NCBI GenBank assembly: GCA_001931535.1
Contig: CP016211.1
Coordinates: 7,053,703 to 7,117,702 of the forward strand
Reading direction: 5' to 3'
From: Minicystis rosea
GTDB lineage: Bacteria; Myxococcota_A; Polyangia; Polyangiales; Polyangiaceae
DNA: 64,000 bases
Shown here: piece after piece, positions 8,159-16,882 of the stretch
Layout of the letters: every line of letters starts with the position of its first letter
Position numbering within the stretch: the stretch's first letter is position 1
Position numbers and translations under genes: made by a program
Notes under the pieces: model-generated
Told to the model about the DNA's origin: nothing
Databases searched by the model: none
The model's input: the letters and a program-made list of their open reading frames with translations, nothing else

Positions 8159-10090
8159 ATGTCCAACGTACGTTCTCGCCTCCGCGGTGGCCTTGGGGCC
8201 TCCGTCCTCCGCACGGCCGCTGTTTGCGCCATCTCCGGCGCCGGTGCCTTGACGGGGCTCCTCGTGATCATGGCCTTCGTCGGGCTCCCGCCCAACGACG
8301 CGCGCGCCGACGACGAGCCGCAGAATGTCGAGACCACGTGCAACCACGGCAAAATCTACGACGCCGGGCTCTGCTATGACCGCTGCAAGACTGGTTACAA
8401 GGGTATCGGCCCCGTGTGCTGGGCCGAGTGCCCGGATGGCTACACGGACACCGGCGCGCTCTGCACCAAAGGCGAGATCATCCCCAAGGAGTCGTATACC
8501 CGCGGCGCCGGGACACCGCTCGAATGCGGTGCCGGCGAAGAGAAGGACGGCGCGCTCTGCTATCCAGCGTGCAAGTCGGGCTACGACGGTGTCGGCCCAG
8601 TGTGCTGGGAGAAATGCCCGGACGGCTACAAGGACGACGGCGCGCTCTGCCGGCGAGACGCCCACGCGCGCAGCGCCGACACGTCGAAGTGCAGCGTCTG
8701 GGACAAGTGCGGGCTCACGCTCGACAAGCATTGCTCCAAGTGCCCGAAGGGATATCGCAACGATGGTTGCACCTGCTTCCGCGACGCGCACATCACCACG
8801 AAGAAATCGTATGGTCGCGGCGCCGGCGTCCCGCTCCACACGTGCAACGGCGGGAAGGTGGAGCAAGATGGGCTCTGCTACAAGCCCTGCAAATCGGGCG
8901 ACAGCGGGGTCGGCCCGGTGTGCTGGAAGAGCTGCCCGGCGGGCTACAAGGACGACGGCGCGCTCTGCCGCAAAGACCTTCAGACCATCACCAAGAGCTC
9001 TTATGGACGCGGCGCCGGCACCGTGCCGCCGACCTGCGCGACACCGAGCTTCACGAAGCCCGTGCCGCCCGTGACCGATCGCGGCACGTTCACGATGATC
9101 TTCGCCTCCGATCCGCAATTCGTGCGCTCGGAGACGGAGCCCAAGTGCGCCGCCTCCGACGATGCGTGCACCGAGCGAAAGTCGAAGGCCGCCAATCGGG
9201 ACCAGGCACAGGCCATCAACGACGTGCAGAAGACCGCCGATCCCTTACGGCCCGGAGTCACGGGCTTCTGGCCCACGACGGCCGCGCTCACCCGCGGAGG
9301 CGGGAGCGCGATCTCCGCGCCCAAGGCGCTCGTCATCAACGGTGATCTGACGGAAGACTGGTGGCCTCAATGGGTGGATCTCCTCGAGCAGACCTACACC
9401 CTCAAGGGCTCGATCAAGTGGCCGGTCTATCTGGGTCTCGGCAACCACGAATACGACAACCACTGGAACGACGCCTGGTGGAGGGAACCCCTCTATTACC
9501 TCAGCCTCGGCTCGCGCGGCGCCGCGGCCAACGCACGGGATTTCATGAAGACGATGATCCACTGCGACAAAGTCCCGAACTTCCCCGCCTCCTCGGTGCA
9601 GAGCTTCGACAAGAAGAGCCTCGCGTATTCGTGGAACGTGGGCTCGTACCACTTCGTCGAGCTCCACAACTATCCGACCTACGAGCGGAAGGAGATCGAG
9701 ATCTCCTCGTCCATCCCCTGGCTCAAAACCGATCTCGCGGCGGCCACGGCGGCGGGGCGGAAGATCGTGTTGAACTTCCACCAATACGACACTGAAAGCA
9801 TGAAGGCCGACGACCAGGACTTCCTCCAAGCCATCGCGGGACAAAACGTGGTTGCCGTGTTCACGGGCCACGTCCACCGGCACCACGGGTACACAGGAAA
9901 GATCCATGGGACGAAGATTCCCTATTTCCGCGCCGGCGCGTCGGACTATCACACCTTCCTCCTGGCGGAATTCGGGGAGGACTACATGAACGTCGGCGTC
10001 ATCGACAGCACCAACGGAGCACCGACGTTCAAGGATCCGACCGAGAACGACAACCTCCGCACGTTCGCCGTCCCGCCGGCGAAGCGCTGA
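8159..10090 (+). CDS. secreted calcineurin-like metallophosphoesterase with Cys-rich repeats
   Basis: 643 residues, preceded by a strong AAGGAG ribosome site. An N-terminal hydrophobic segment (about residues 20-45) precedes four imperfect cysteine-rich repeats of the form CKxGYxGVGPVCWxxCPxGY...DDGALC (about residues 57-300), which resemble disulfide-rich extracellular repeats. The catalytic domain (about 310-625) has the binuclear-metal motifs in order: SDPQF (about 317), NGDLTED (about 393), GLGNHEYD (about 425), NFHQYDT and GHVHRHH (about 570). The first motif is DPQ rather than DxH, as in several extracellular phosphodiesterase and sphingomyelinase-like relatives. It probably cleaves phosphomono- or diesters outside the cell; the substrate is unknown. 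The repeats may attach it to a surface. Confidence 0.85.
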   Translation: MSNVRSRLRGGLGASVLRTAAVCAISGAGALTGLLVIMAFVGLPPNDARADDEPQNVETTCNHGKIYDAGLCYDRCKTGYKGIGPVCWAECPDGYTDTGALCTKGEIIPKESYTRGAGTPLECGAGEEKDGALCYPACKSGYDGVGPVCWEKCPDGYKDDGALCRRDAHARSADTSKCSVWDKCGLTLDKHCSKCPKGYRNDGCTCFRDAHITTKKSYGRGAGVPLHTCNGGKVEQDGLCYKPCKSGDSGVGPVCWKSCPAGYKDDGALCRKDLQTITKSSYGRGAGTVPPTCATPSFTKPVPPVTDRGTFTMIFASDPQFVRSETEPKCAASDDACTERKSKAANRDQAQAINDVQKTADPLRPGVTGFWPTTAALTRGGGSAISAPKALVINGDLTEDWWPQWVDLLEQTYTLKGSIKWPVYLGLGNHEYDNHWNDAWWREPLYYLSLGSRGAAANARDFMKTMIHCDKVPNFPASSVQSFDKKSLAYSWNVGSYHFVELHNYPTYERKEIEISSSIPWLKTDLAAATAAGRKIVLNFHQYDTESMKADDQDFLQAIAGQNVVAVFTGHVHRHHGYTGKIHGTKIPYFRAGASDYHTFLLAEFGEDYMNVGVIDSTNGAPTFKDPTENDNLRTFAVPPAKR

Positions 10091-10265
10091 GCCGCACCCT
10101 ACGCTCCTCGACACGCGGTCCCCTCGCGACTCGTGACCTCGGCGACGACCTCCCCGACCTGCGGCACGAAATCGAAGCATGGTGAGCTTGCGGCGGAGGT
10201 CGCGATCGCCGAGGAGGTCCCGCCGTCTGCGCTCGGGAGCGCTCCCCCGCGGGCTCAGCGTGAAG

Positions 10266-10727
10266 TCAGGTGCGTCGTTCCGCGCTCTCTTGCGCGAAGA
10301 AGTGAATGTCGACGTCGATGCCAAGGGCTCCGAACCGCTTCTGAAGCTGAGCCGAAAGCGCGACGGTCTCCGTAGTGTCCGTCGAGAAGTAACAGTCCAC
10401 GGACATGGACCACCCAAGCGCGAGGAGCTGAGCAACGCCGGCCGCGCGTTCCTCGAGGGACTCGATCCAGAATGTCAATTGCTGTTCGAGCGGAGTGTCC
10501 TTGAGATGTTCGGGGATGAACCGCTTCCAGCCGCCCCACTCGTACAAGGAATCGAAAGTATGTTTGCGGCCCTGTCGATCCCGGAAGCTCTTTTGCTCAC
10601 CGGCACGCCAGGACTGATCCGGAAAGCACGCGAGGGCCTTCGACACCGTACTGGGCTCCAGATCATCACCGAGCACCATGAGTATCGTGGAGGCCCTCGC
10701 TCGATATGCGTTCTCATCGTTGGACAT
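10266..10727 (-). CDS. DUF4279 domain protein
   Basis: 153 residues. The N-terminal pattern RARASTILMVLGDDLEPSTV followed by SWRAGE matches the DUF4279 family, small cytoplasmic proteins of unknown function often found near polymorphic-toxin or unknown-function loci. No catalytic residue pattern was seen. It lies 22 bp after the phosphatase gene on the same strand and is probably co-transcribed with it. Confidence 0.7.
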   Translation of the reverse strand: MSNDENAYRARASTILMVLGDDLEPSTVSKALACFPDQSWRAGEQKSFRDRQGRKHTFDSLYEWGGWKRFIPEHLKDTPLEQQLTFWIESLEERAAGVAQLLALGWSMSVDCYFSTDTTETVALSAQLQKRFGALGIDVDIHFFAQESAERRT

Positions 10728-10749
10728 TCAGCACCTGACGGCCGAGGGC

Positions 10750-11217
10750 TCAGACACGACTCAGAACGTGGAATGCGAAATCGTGCCAGCCGGGCGCCGT
10801 CAGCGCGATGGGCCGCACACGGCGCACTTCCTCGATCGCTGCCGCCGGCGACAAGCCAGCCTCCCGCATCAAGTGGTACGCAAGGAAAAGCCCGGTGCGG
10901 TCCTTTCCCGAAGAGCAGTGAACGACGGTGACACGGCCGCTCGAGAGCTGCTCTTGCACGAAAGCGCCGGCCAAGGGCAGCGCCCGCAGACAGGCATCAT
11001 CATCTCCCGGTTGTGGTGGAGCATTGTCGGAGAGCGGGATGCATGCGTACGAGATACCGTGTGCCCGGAAGTCCTCCGGATGGCACAACAAGCCGTCGTT
11101 CACCGACAAAACCGCGCCGATCCCCGCCTCGCGCATCGAAGCCAGATTCCATGGTGCCCGATCGGGGCCTGGGCGCCCAGCAAGCCTGTCGGGAATGAGC
11201 CAGAAGAGGTGTTTCAC
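10750..11217 (-). CDS. dual-specificity/tyrosine-type protein phosphatase
   Basis: 155 residues. The signature HCSSGKDRTG (Cys at about residue 100) is the HCx5R P-loop of cysteine-based phosphatases. A general-acid Asp lies upstream in the IPLSDNAPP loop. The MREAGIGAVLSVND segment matches the start of atypical dual-specificity phosphatases. It probably dephosphorylates Tyr/Ser/Thr in proteins or a small phosphorylated substrate in the cytoplasm. It is first of a likely two-gene unit with the DUF4279 gene. Confidence 0.85.
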   Translation of the reverse strand: MKHLFWLIPDRLAGRPGPDRAPWNLASMREAGIGAVLSVNDGLLCHPEDFRAHGISYACIPLSDNAPPQPGDDDACLRALPLAGAFVQEQLSSGRVTVVHCSSGKDRTGLFLAYHLMREAGLSPAAAIEEVRRVRPIALTAPGWHDFAFHVLSRV

Positions 11218-11416
11218 AGCTCCACTCTACCGTACTCTGCCGGGTAGCGCCGGCCCAATGGCGACGCAGCCCTCGGCGCGCTCACCGCTCTGATGCCGCC
11301 ATCCTGATTGATGTTGTAAACATCCATGCGGGCGGCGTTCAATGCCCTCCGAGCCGCAGAAATAGAATATGAGTTGCGCGAAGCGCGCCGGCTCCATTCC
11401 CTCGTTCGGCGGCACA

Positions 11417-12325
11417 TCATGCCTGTTCTCCGAGAGCCACCGAAAATCCCACACAGATTCCAATGCCGAGCACTGGAGAGACCCCGAAACCCAGCACCGG
11501 TACGGGGAAGTTGCCAAGCATCGGTGCGAGGATGGTACCGGCGACATAGGCGGCGAGCGCGGCGCACGCGACCGCTTCTCGCCGGCGCTCCGGAGCATCG
11601 GCCGGTGCCATCTGGACGCCGCGCGCGGCAACCGCGAGCGAAGCAGGAAGGAGCGCAAGCAGCAGGATTGCTAGAGCCTGAACGGGCCGGCCCATGTCCC
11701 CGGCCAAGCGAACGATGCCTTCGACCTCGAGGACCGATGGCAGCGGATCGGGTCTCATCCAAGCCGGTACGATCGAGACGGCGATCACACCCATGCTCGC
11801 CGCGCGAATGCGCAGCGGCGCCGGCCATGAGGCAATTCCGGTCATGGCGCCGGCCGCGAGCGCAGTGGACTGGCCTCCATCCGGCTGGAGCACGTGAATC
11901 ACCTGCGCGGCAACGATGGCGACGAGGGCCCAGAAGCCGCCGGCGCGTGAGAGGAGCATGGCCGCAGCCGCGAGAAGGATTGGACAGGCGATGGACGAGG
12001 CATGAAGGCGGATGGGCCCGAGCCCAATCCACCGGCGCACGCCGAGCAAACCTTCCCCGAAAAGAGTCGCCGCGAGAAGGGCGAGCGCCCCGACGGCGAG
12101 AACGGGCGCGAAGCGCTCGAGGAGAGCACGGCCCTTGACCGCAAGCGTCGTCGCGACGAGCACGCCGGCGATCATCGCACCGAGCATGAGCGCAAGCCGC
12201 GGCGCGGCGCCCCCATGGTGCCGGAGCACGAGCACGCCGAGCAAACCCGTTGCGAGCGGAGCAGAGAGAAGGAACCAGAGCTTGCGAGACGGCACCCCAA
12301 ACAACGTACACGAATCTGCGCTCAT
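11417..12325 (-). CDS. FtsW/RodA (SEDS)-like integral membrane protein, short form
   Basis: 302 residues with about eight hydrophobic segments. The blocks GVRRWIGLGPIRLHASSIAC and VLQPDGGQSTAL align with the RWI.LGP...PSE and LQPDFGT motifs of SEDS peptidoglycan polymerases, and the C-terminal GNFPVPVLGFGVSPVLG resembles the SEDS P-x-x-G-x-S end. It is shorter than typical FtsW/RodA (about 370-420 residues), and the acidic catalytic loop normally reading HTDFIF is replaced by LEVEGIV. Function as a polymerase is therefore uncertain. ATG 12325 was chosen because the hydrophobic N-terminus follows; AGGAG lies about 14 bases upstream, which is long. Confidence 0.55.
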   Translation of the reverse strand: MSADSCTLFGVPSRKLWFLLSAPLATGLLGVLVLRHHGGAAPRLALMLGAMIAGVLVATTLAVKGRALLERFAPVLAVGALALLAATLFGEGLLGVRRWIGLGPIRLHASSIACPILLAAAAMLLSRAGGFWALVAIVAAQVIHVLQPDGGQSTALAAGAMTGIASWPAPLRIRAASMGVIAVSIVPAWMRPDPLPSVLEVEGIVRLAGDMGRPVQALAILLLALLPASLAVAARGVQMAPADAPERRREAVACAALAAYVAGTILAPMLGNFPVPVLGFGVSPVLGIGICVGFSVALGEQA

Positions 12326-12401
12326 GCGCCGAAGCGACTCTCCTTTGCGCGCCGCCCATTCGTCGAACGCGTTGGCCCCACTCGAAGGAACCAAGCCCTC
12401 G

Positions 12402-13046
12402 TCATCCGGCGGTGGGCTGCGGCGCGGCGTGCCCTTGGGCAGCAATCGCCGCGGCCGCCGCGAGCTTGTGGATCGCCTGCCAGGGCGGCCCGATCGATCG
12501 GCCCATGGCCAACAGGAAAGCGTCGATGTCCTCACGACCGAGCACCGCTGCGGCGTCGCGAAACACGCGTCCGCGATCGTACCAATGCACGGACCAGCCG
12601 CGCGCCTCGGCGGCGGTCGCGACGGCCTCACGATACATGACGGTGTCGGCAACGGTCTGCGCGCGATTGTCGGCGATCCGCTCCTCGATCGTCGGTGGAA
12701 GCTCGGGACAGATGCGGATTGCGATGCCCGCGATCGGCACGGACACCGCCGCGGCCAGCGCTTCGAGGCTCTCCCGCGCGCCGCGCGCCGCGGAAGCGCG
12801 CACGCGTTCGACGAGCGCCACCGCTTCAGCGAGCGAAAGCACCCGCGCTCCTGGGGTGTTCAGGTAACGGCCCACCGCCCACGACCCTTCGTGATGATGC
12901 GGGTGCGTCGGCAAACCGCGCTCGGTGAGATCGATACGCCGGCGATCGAGGAGCGCGCCTCCGGGCGCGACGGTGACTAGCACCGCCGAGTTACCGTGCT
13001 CGGCGACACCCACGGTCGCGACTCGCTGCGTTCGTCCTCTGGCCAT
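12402..13046 (-). CDS. conserved hypothetical protein
   Basis: 214 residues from ATG 13046, with AAGGAG five bases upstream. The N-terminus (RVATVGVAEHGNSAVLVTV, then DRRRIDLTERGLPTHPHHHE) looks like an RNase-H-like strand arrangement with a His-rich loop, and the C-terminal half is helical. I do not recognise the family. There is no signal peptide. It sits 64 bp downstream of the ADP-ribosylglycohydrolase gene on the same strand. Confidence 0.65.
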   Translation of the reverse strand: MARGRTQRVATVGVAEHGNSAVLVTVAPGGALLDRRRIDLTERGLPTHPHHHEGSWAVGRYLNTPGARVLSLAEAVALVERVRASAARGARESLEALAAAVSVPIAGIAIRICPELPPTIEERIADNRAQTVADTVMYREAVATAAEARGWSVHWYDRGRVFRDAAAVLGREDIDAFLLAMGRSIGPPWQAIHKLAAAAAIAAQGHAAPQPTAG

Positions 13047-13110
13047 GTCTTCTCCTTCAGGCCCCCCGCGGCTCACGCTCCGACTTGGCATCAGGCGCGG
13101 AGTAAGGCCC

Positions 13111-14031
13111 TCATCCAGCGTTTGTGGAGGACAGGTGTCTCTGGAACATCCGCGTCGCTACATCCACGATTTCGTCACGGGCCTCGAGACGTACGCGTGG
13201 CAAACGCTCGGCCCCATTCACGATGCCCCAGAGCGCACCTGCCATCGCGCCGATCGTGTCCACATCGCCGCGGCACTCGATAATGAATTGCATCATGGCC
13301 TCGAAGGAAGCGTTCGCGTGCCTGAGCGCAATGTAGAGCGCCGTCGGACATGATGTCGGCGCTGTCATCCCATTGCCGAGCTTCGACGCGACGTCGCGGG
13401 GGCTCGGTGTCGCCTCCGACTCGATCCATGACGTGACCGTCTGCAGCCGTTCCGACATCTCCGGTGTCGAGCACTCGGCTCGGACGATGTCCAGAAGCTC
13501 GGCCGTAGATCGTCCCCCGAGCAGTGCTTGCGCCGCCAGCGAGATCAGAGCTGCGCCTTCGATGCCCAGCGGATGCGCGTGCGTCACCCTCGCGGAGCTT
13601 CGGGCAGCTTCGAGCAACCCATCTCGATCGCGCGTGAAGAAGAGCGCCAAAACAGGCGCTCGCATGGCGGCCCCGTTGCCGTACGAGCCCTCGGCGTACA
13701 CAGCCTTGGACGCGGCCTCCCACGGCTCGCCGCGCCGGACGCGCTTGAGAATTCTCGCCGCACCGGGGCCGTACCCTCGGCTCCAGCGATAACTGGACGC
13801 AAACCGTTTCGCGAGCGCCTCGAGCTGAATCCCATCCTCTTCGAGGAGCGACTCGGCGAGATCGAGAGCCATCTGCGTGTCATCGGTCCAGCGACGGCAT
13901 CCGTCGGATGTGCGACCGATGACTCGCCACACGAGCCGCTCGATGGGCCCCCCCTCGTGCGGCGCTCCCAGAGCATCGCCGGTCGCAAGGCCCAGCATGC
14001 AACCAGCGAATCGATCAAGGGTCAACTCCAT
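13111..14031 (-). CDS. ADP-ribosylglycohydrolase family protein
   Basis: 306 residues. Family motifs in order: GCMLGLATGDALGAPHE (N-terminus), WTDDTQMAL (metal-binding TDDT), THAHPLGIEGA, and CRGDVDTIGAMAGALWG (second metal site). All the magnesium ligands typical of DraG/ARH3-type enzymes appear present, so it is probably active in removing ADP-ribose from protein or another acceptor. The context with phosphatase-like genes suggests a signalling or modification-reversal role, which is inference. Confidence 0.9.
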   Translation of the reverse strand: MELTLDRFAGCMLGLATGDALGAPHEGGPIERLVWRVIGRTSDGCRRWTDDTQMALDLAESLLEEDGIQLEALAKRFASSYRWSRGYGPGAARILKRVRRGEPWEAASKAVYAEGSYGNGAAMRAPVLALFFTRDRDGLLEAARSSARVTHAHPLGIEGAALISLAAQALLGGRSTAELLDIVRAECSTPEMSERLQTVTSWIESEATPSPRDVASKLGNGMTAPTSCPTALYIALRHANASFEAMMQFIIECRGDVDTIGAMAGALWGIVNGAERLPRVRLEARDEIVDVATRMFQRHLSSTNAG

Positions 14032-14149
14032 GGGACCTGTACCTCAAAGCAGGCTCGCCGACTTTGTCTTCGACTGCACGTGAATGCGCGTAGCGCACCT
14101 ACGCGTTGGCCGGCAAGCCCTCTTGGGGCCGCAAGGAAGAGAACAATGG

Positions 14150-14408
14150 TCATGCTCGGCCGCGCACGCGCGCAGGTTGCTGCGTCACCTCTTCCCCGAT
14201 CTGTGCGAGCGCCGCGTCCAACTCCGCGTCGTCGGCACCGGCCGCGGCTTCGATGGCGACGCGAAGCCACGGCGCCGCGACGTTGTCGGCGGCGCAGCCG
14301 CGCACGCAGCTGCTCGTCCGCGTTCGCGCCAATCGCTATCGCCGCCAAGGCCCGCGCGAAACCCTGCCCCCACCGATCTCCACACCATGGCTCGCCCATG
14401 GCCCACAT
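14150..14408 (-). pseudogene. small frameshifted gene, unknown function
   Basis: ATG 14408 has a strong GGAGGT ribosome site eight bases upstream and begins MWAMGEPWCGDRWGQGF, continuing into ALAAIAIGANADEQLRA. The frame then turns into an Arg-rich nonsense tail, while the neighbouring frame continues with plausible protein (DNVAAPWLRVAIEAAAGADD, ending TQQPARVRGRA). One single-base indel near 14310-14325 would restore a protein of about 86 residues. It lies between the PP2C-like and ADP-ribosylglycohydrolase genes. The product is not recognised. Confidence 0.45.
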
Positions 14409-14465
14409 CCGCGCACCTCCGGGCCGGGCTGGGGAGCGGCGCGACGCCGTCAGCCCAACCGCTTG

Positions 14466-15206
14466 TCAGATGGCATCTCGCGAAATCTCGACGACACAGA
14501 CCCCCACTGTGCCCGCCGCACCTTGGGAAGCAGATGCGTCGAGGATCGCCCTGGCAGGATTGGCATGCCCCGGCTCCAAGCACACCGTGGCAAGGCTCTC
14601 CAAACTCGGACGTCGCGCACCTCCGAGCGCGCAGAACACGAGGGTGCGCGCACCCCTGATATCAACCTGTCGTACAAGATCGCTCGGCAACTGGGCCCCA
14701 CCTACGTACGCCGTGACGATCTTGCTCACTTGCCCTTCCTCCAACGAGCGCCCACTGGCCTCGAGCTCCGCTGCAAGCGTGTTCTCGGTGTGGATGACTG
14801 CGCTGACGTCCCCGATGCCCACAACCCGGACATCACCGGCGCGTGCGACGCTGACGCGCGAACCGTCGGTTGCTGCGAGCGCGAGGTGCCCACCGAAGTC
14901 CCAGAGGCTGTCCCAGTCGTCGGCGCCGGCTGCTTGTCTCATCACGGAGAGCTCGGCCTCGAGCGCGTGAACCAAACCGAAGAGCACGTCCTCCGGCGGG
15001 GAGCTCCCCCGCTGGCGACGAAGGAAGTCACGAGCGGTCTGGTGCATCGCTTCCACGGGATGCCTGCCGGAAATGGGTGAAGGCGTGTTTGCCAGGATTC
15101 CAACCACGCGCGGAGAGGGCCAGTCGAGGAGCAGGAGGCGCCCTGGGAGATCGCCTGGATGGTCGTGATGGGCCCAGTGATGCGTCAACGACAACATCGC
15201 GTTCAC
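14466..15206 (-). CDS. degenerate PP2C-like phosphatase-fold protein
   Basis: 246 residues. The central part (GGHLALAATDGSRVSVARAG, DVRVVGIGDV, then ELEASGRSLEE) follows the PP2C pattern of VAHAGDSRxYRLRDG...LVxxGxxT, and the later TLVFCALGG and GTVGVCVVEI fit the FLLCSDGL and DNITVVVV strands. The DGHGG-type metal motif and the final DN pair are missing, so only one of the metal Asp positions remains. It is probably catalytically weak or inactive, perhaps a binding or sensor protein. It is the first gene of the minus-strand run. Confidence 0.5.
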   Translation of the reverse strand: MNAMLSLTHHWAHHDHPGDLPGRLLLLDWPSPRVVGILANTPSPISGRHPVEAMHQTARDFLRRQRGSSPPEDVLFGLVHALEAELSVMRQAAGADDWDSLWDFGGHLALAATDGSRVSVARAGDVRVVGIGDVSAVIHTENTLAAELEASGRSLEEGQVSKIVTAYVGGAQLPSDLVRQVDIRGARTLVFCALGGARRPSLESLATVCLEPGHANPARAILDASASQGAAGTVGVCVVEISRDAI

Positions 15207-15326
15207 CGAATGCCACGCGGCTGCGCCGCGGGCGCTGCGCCGAGCGTAGCATGACGGCGCACCCTCAACGGCTCGTCCGCAGTCGCGCGACGATCAACGG
15301 TCAGCGTGCGCGACGAGCGCACGAAC

Positions 15327-15661
15327 TCAGAACGCGCCGGTGCAATCGCCATAACAGCCCTTCTCTGCCACACAGTAGATGAGGTTGACGGCGGAGTCTC
15401 GTCCGGCGCATGGGGTATAGTCATGAGCCTCGAAGCACCCGGCGCACACCTCGTCGTCGGTGCATGTCTTTGCCTCTGCGCAGCATTTGGCCTTCATGCA
15501 GGTGTCGCATTGGGACAGGTTTGTCTGAATGTTGCCACAGGCCATCCCCGTCGCACTCGATGATGTCGTTCCCGACGAGCCGCCGGAGCCATCGGTCCCC
15601 GCATTGCCGCATGCTGCGAGGGCAATCATACCGATCCCGATCAGAAAGACCGCTGACGCAT
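15327..15661 (-). pseudogene. Cys-rich lipoprotein, frameshift in signal peptide
   Basis: The mature part reads LAACGNAGTDGSGGSSG followed by a 10-Cys domain (QCDTCMKAKCCAEAKTC, VCAGCFEAH, KGCYGDC), a pattern common in myxobacterial lipoproteins. The only good start is ATG 15661, which has GGAG six bases before it and encodes MRQRSF, then hits TGA at 15641-15643. One added base near 15641-15650 would join it to FLIGIGMIALAAC, a perfect lipobox signal. No in-frame ATG, GTG or TTG fits otherwise. Either an assembly error or a recent frameshift is likely. Confidence 0.6.
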
Positions 15662-15818
15662 GATGATCTCCGAGGTTGGTGCGCGACTCGCCTGCGAAAC
15701 GTGTGGCCAAAGGCAGGGAAGGACCGCCCGATCGAGCGGCTTGGCGGTCAGCCGCGAAACACCGCATCATCGAGCGGGTGCATTCTCAACCGCCTGTTGG
15801 GCAGCCTCTGCCGAGGTC

Positions 15819-16589
15819 TCACAGGCAGCCTCCTTCAATGACGATCCCGTCCCTCTCGAAGACCTCGTACTCGGGTGCCCAAGTCGGCGCATCCGGGAAC
15901 ATCACCACCGCATGAATCCCGAGGGTGCACCCAGTTGGCGCGGACTCTACCGAGATGTGGCCCTCGCCACCATGCGCTGACGAGGACTGATCGAGCGGCG
16001 ACCACGGGCTGTCATCATCCACATCGCAGTCGCCAGGATCGTTCGTGACCTCTCCCGCGCTGATCGACCAACCGTTGCCACCGATGGCGAAGTCGGACAG
16101 CTCGCCTTTGGCAACGACGATACGGAAACACAGGCCTCGCGACGGCGAGCCGGCGTAGAGCGCGAAGCTTGGAACGTCGTCCTGAATTCGCAACGCGTGA
16201 AAGGTGTCGGTGCACAGCAAATCGCCGTGCACGTCAAACCCAGCCTGATGGGCCAGACACTCGTTGCAATAGAGCTTGCCGTCGACTCCGCAGCTTCCGG
16301 GACAGTCCGTGGGGCAACTCGGCGGCTTCGGCTGACACACGCCCCCACCATCGTAGCCCTCGCTAAACTGACACCACTCCTCGACCGAGCACATCTCGAA
16401 GCTCGGCCATCCGCAGGCCGTCGTCGCGCCCGTGGAAACGAACGAGCCGGTGGTGGTCCCCGCGCCTGCGCCCCCAGCGCCGGACGTGCTTGCCGAGCCT
16501 TTGGAGGCTTCGAAAATGTCGGTGCACCCCGAAGCGGCGAGGGCGGCAGCGAGCAGAATCATCAATGTCCGGCCAGTGTCAGTCCGCAT
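15819..16589 (-). CDS. lipoprotein with Kazal-like domain
   Basis: 256 residues. The signal peptide ends in the lipobox ASGC (Cys22), followed by a Ser/Gly/Thr linker. Residues about 60-130 are Cys-rich; the block CPTDCPGSCGVDGKLYCNEC resembles a Kazal-type inhibitor fold (C..GVDG..Y.NEC). The remaining half is a beta-rich domain with two further cysteines and no recognised motif. It is probably outer-membrane or surface anchored; protease inhibition is only suggested by the motif. Confidence 0.7.
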   Translation of the reverse strand: MRTDTGRTLMILLAAALAASGCTDIFEASKGSASTSGAGGAGAGTTTGSFVSTGATTACGWPSFEMCSVEEWCQFSEGYDGGGVCQPKPPSCPTDCPGSCGVDGKLYCNECLAHQAGFDVHGDLLCTDTFHALRIQDDVPSFALYAGSPSRGLCFRIVVAKGELSDFAIGGNGWSISAGEVTNDPGDCDVDDDSPWSPLDQSSSAHGGEGHISVESAPTGCTLGIHAVVMFPDAPTWAPEYEVFERDGIVIEGGCL

Positions 16590-16882
16590 CCGATTCTCTG
16601 TGGGTAGGTGAGTGCATAAGGCACAACGATCTTAGCATGCGCTTCAGCCGAGGATATCAGAGTTCAACGGCCACCAGATATGAGGGCGGCCAGAGCCGAG
16701 AGCGGTCGCCATACGAACAATGCTGACGACGCGGTCCGTCCGGCTTTGCTCGCTCAAAAGCTGGGGACTCTACCGCGCGTGGCTGGGCGACGCGCGCCCA
16801 CGCGTCGGTCGGCAAGCCCTCCGTGGGCAGCGTCTCGCAGGAGCGGCTGCCCAGCCAGCGCCTTTCCCCTTCCGCCCCTCCC

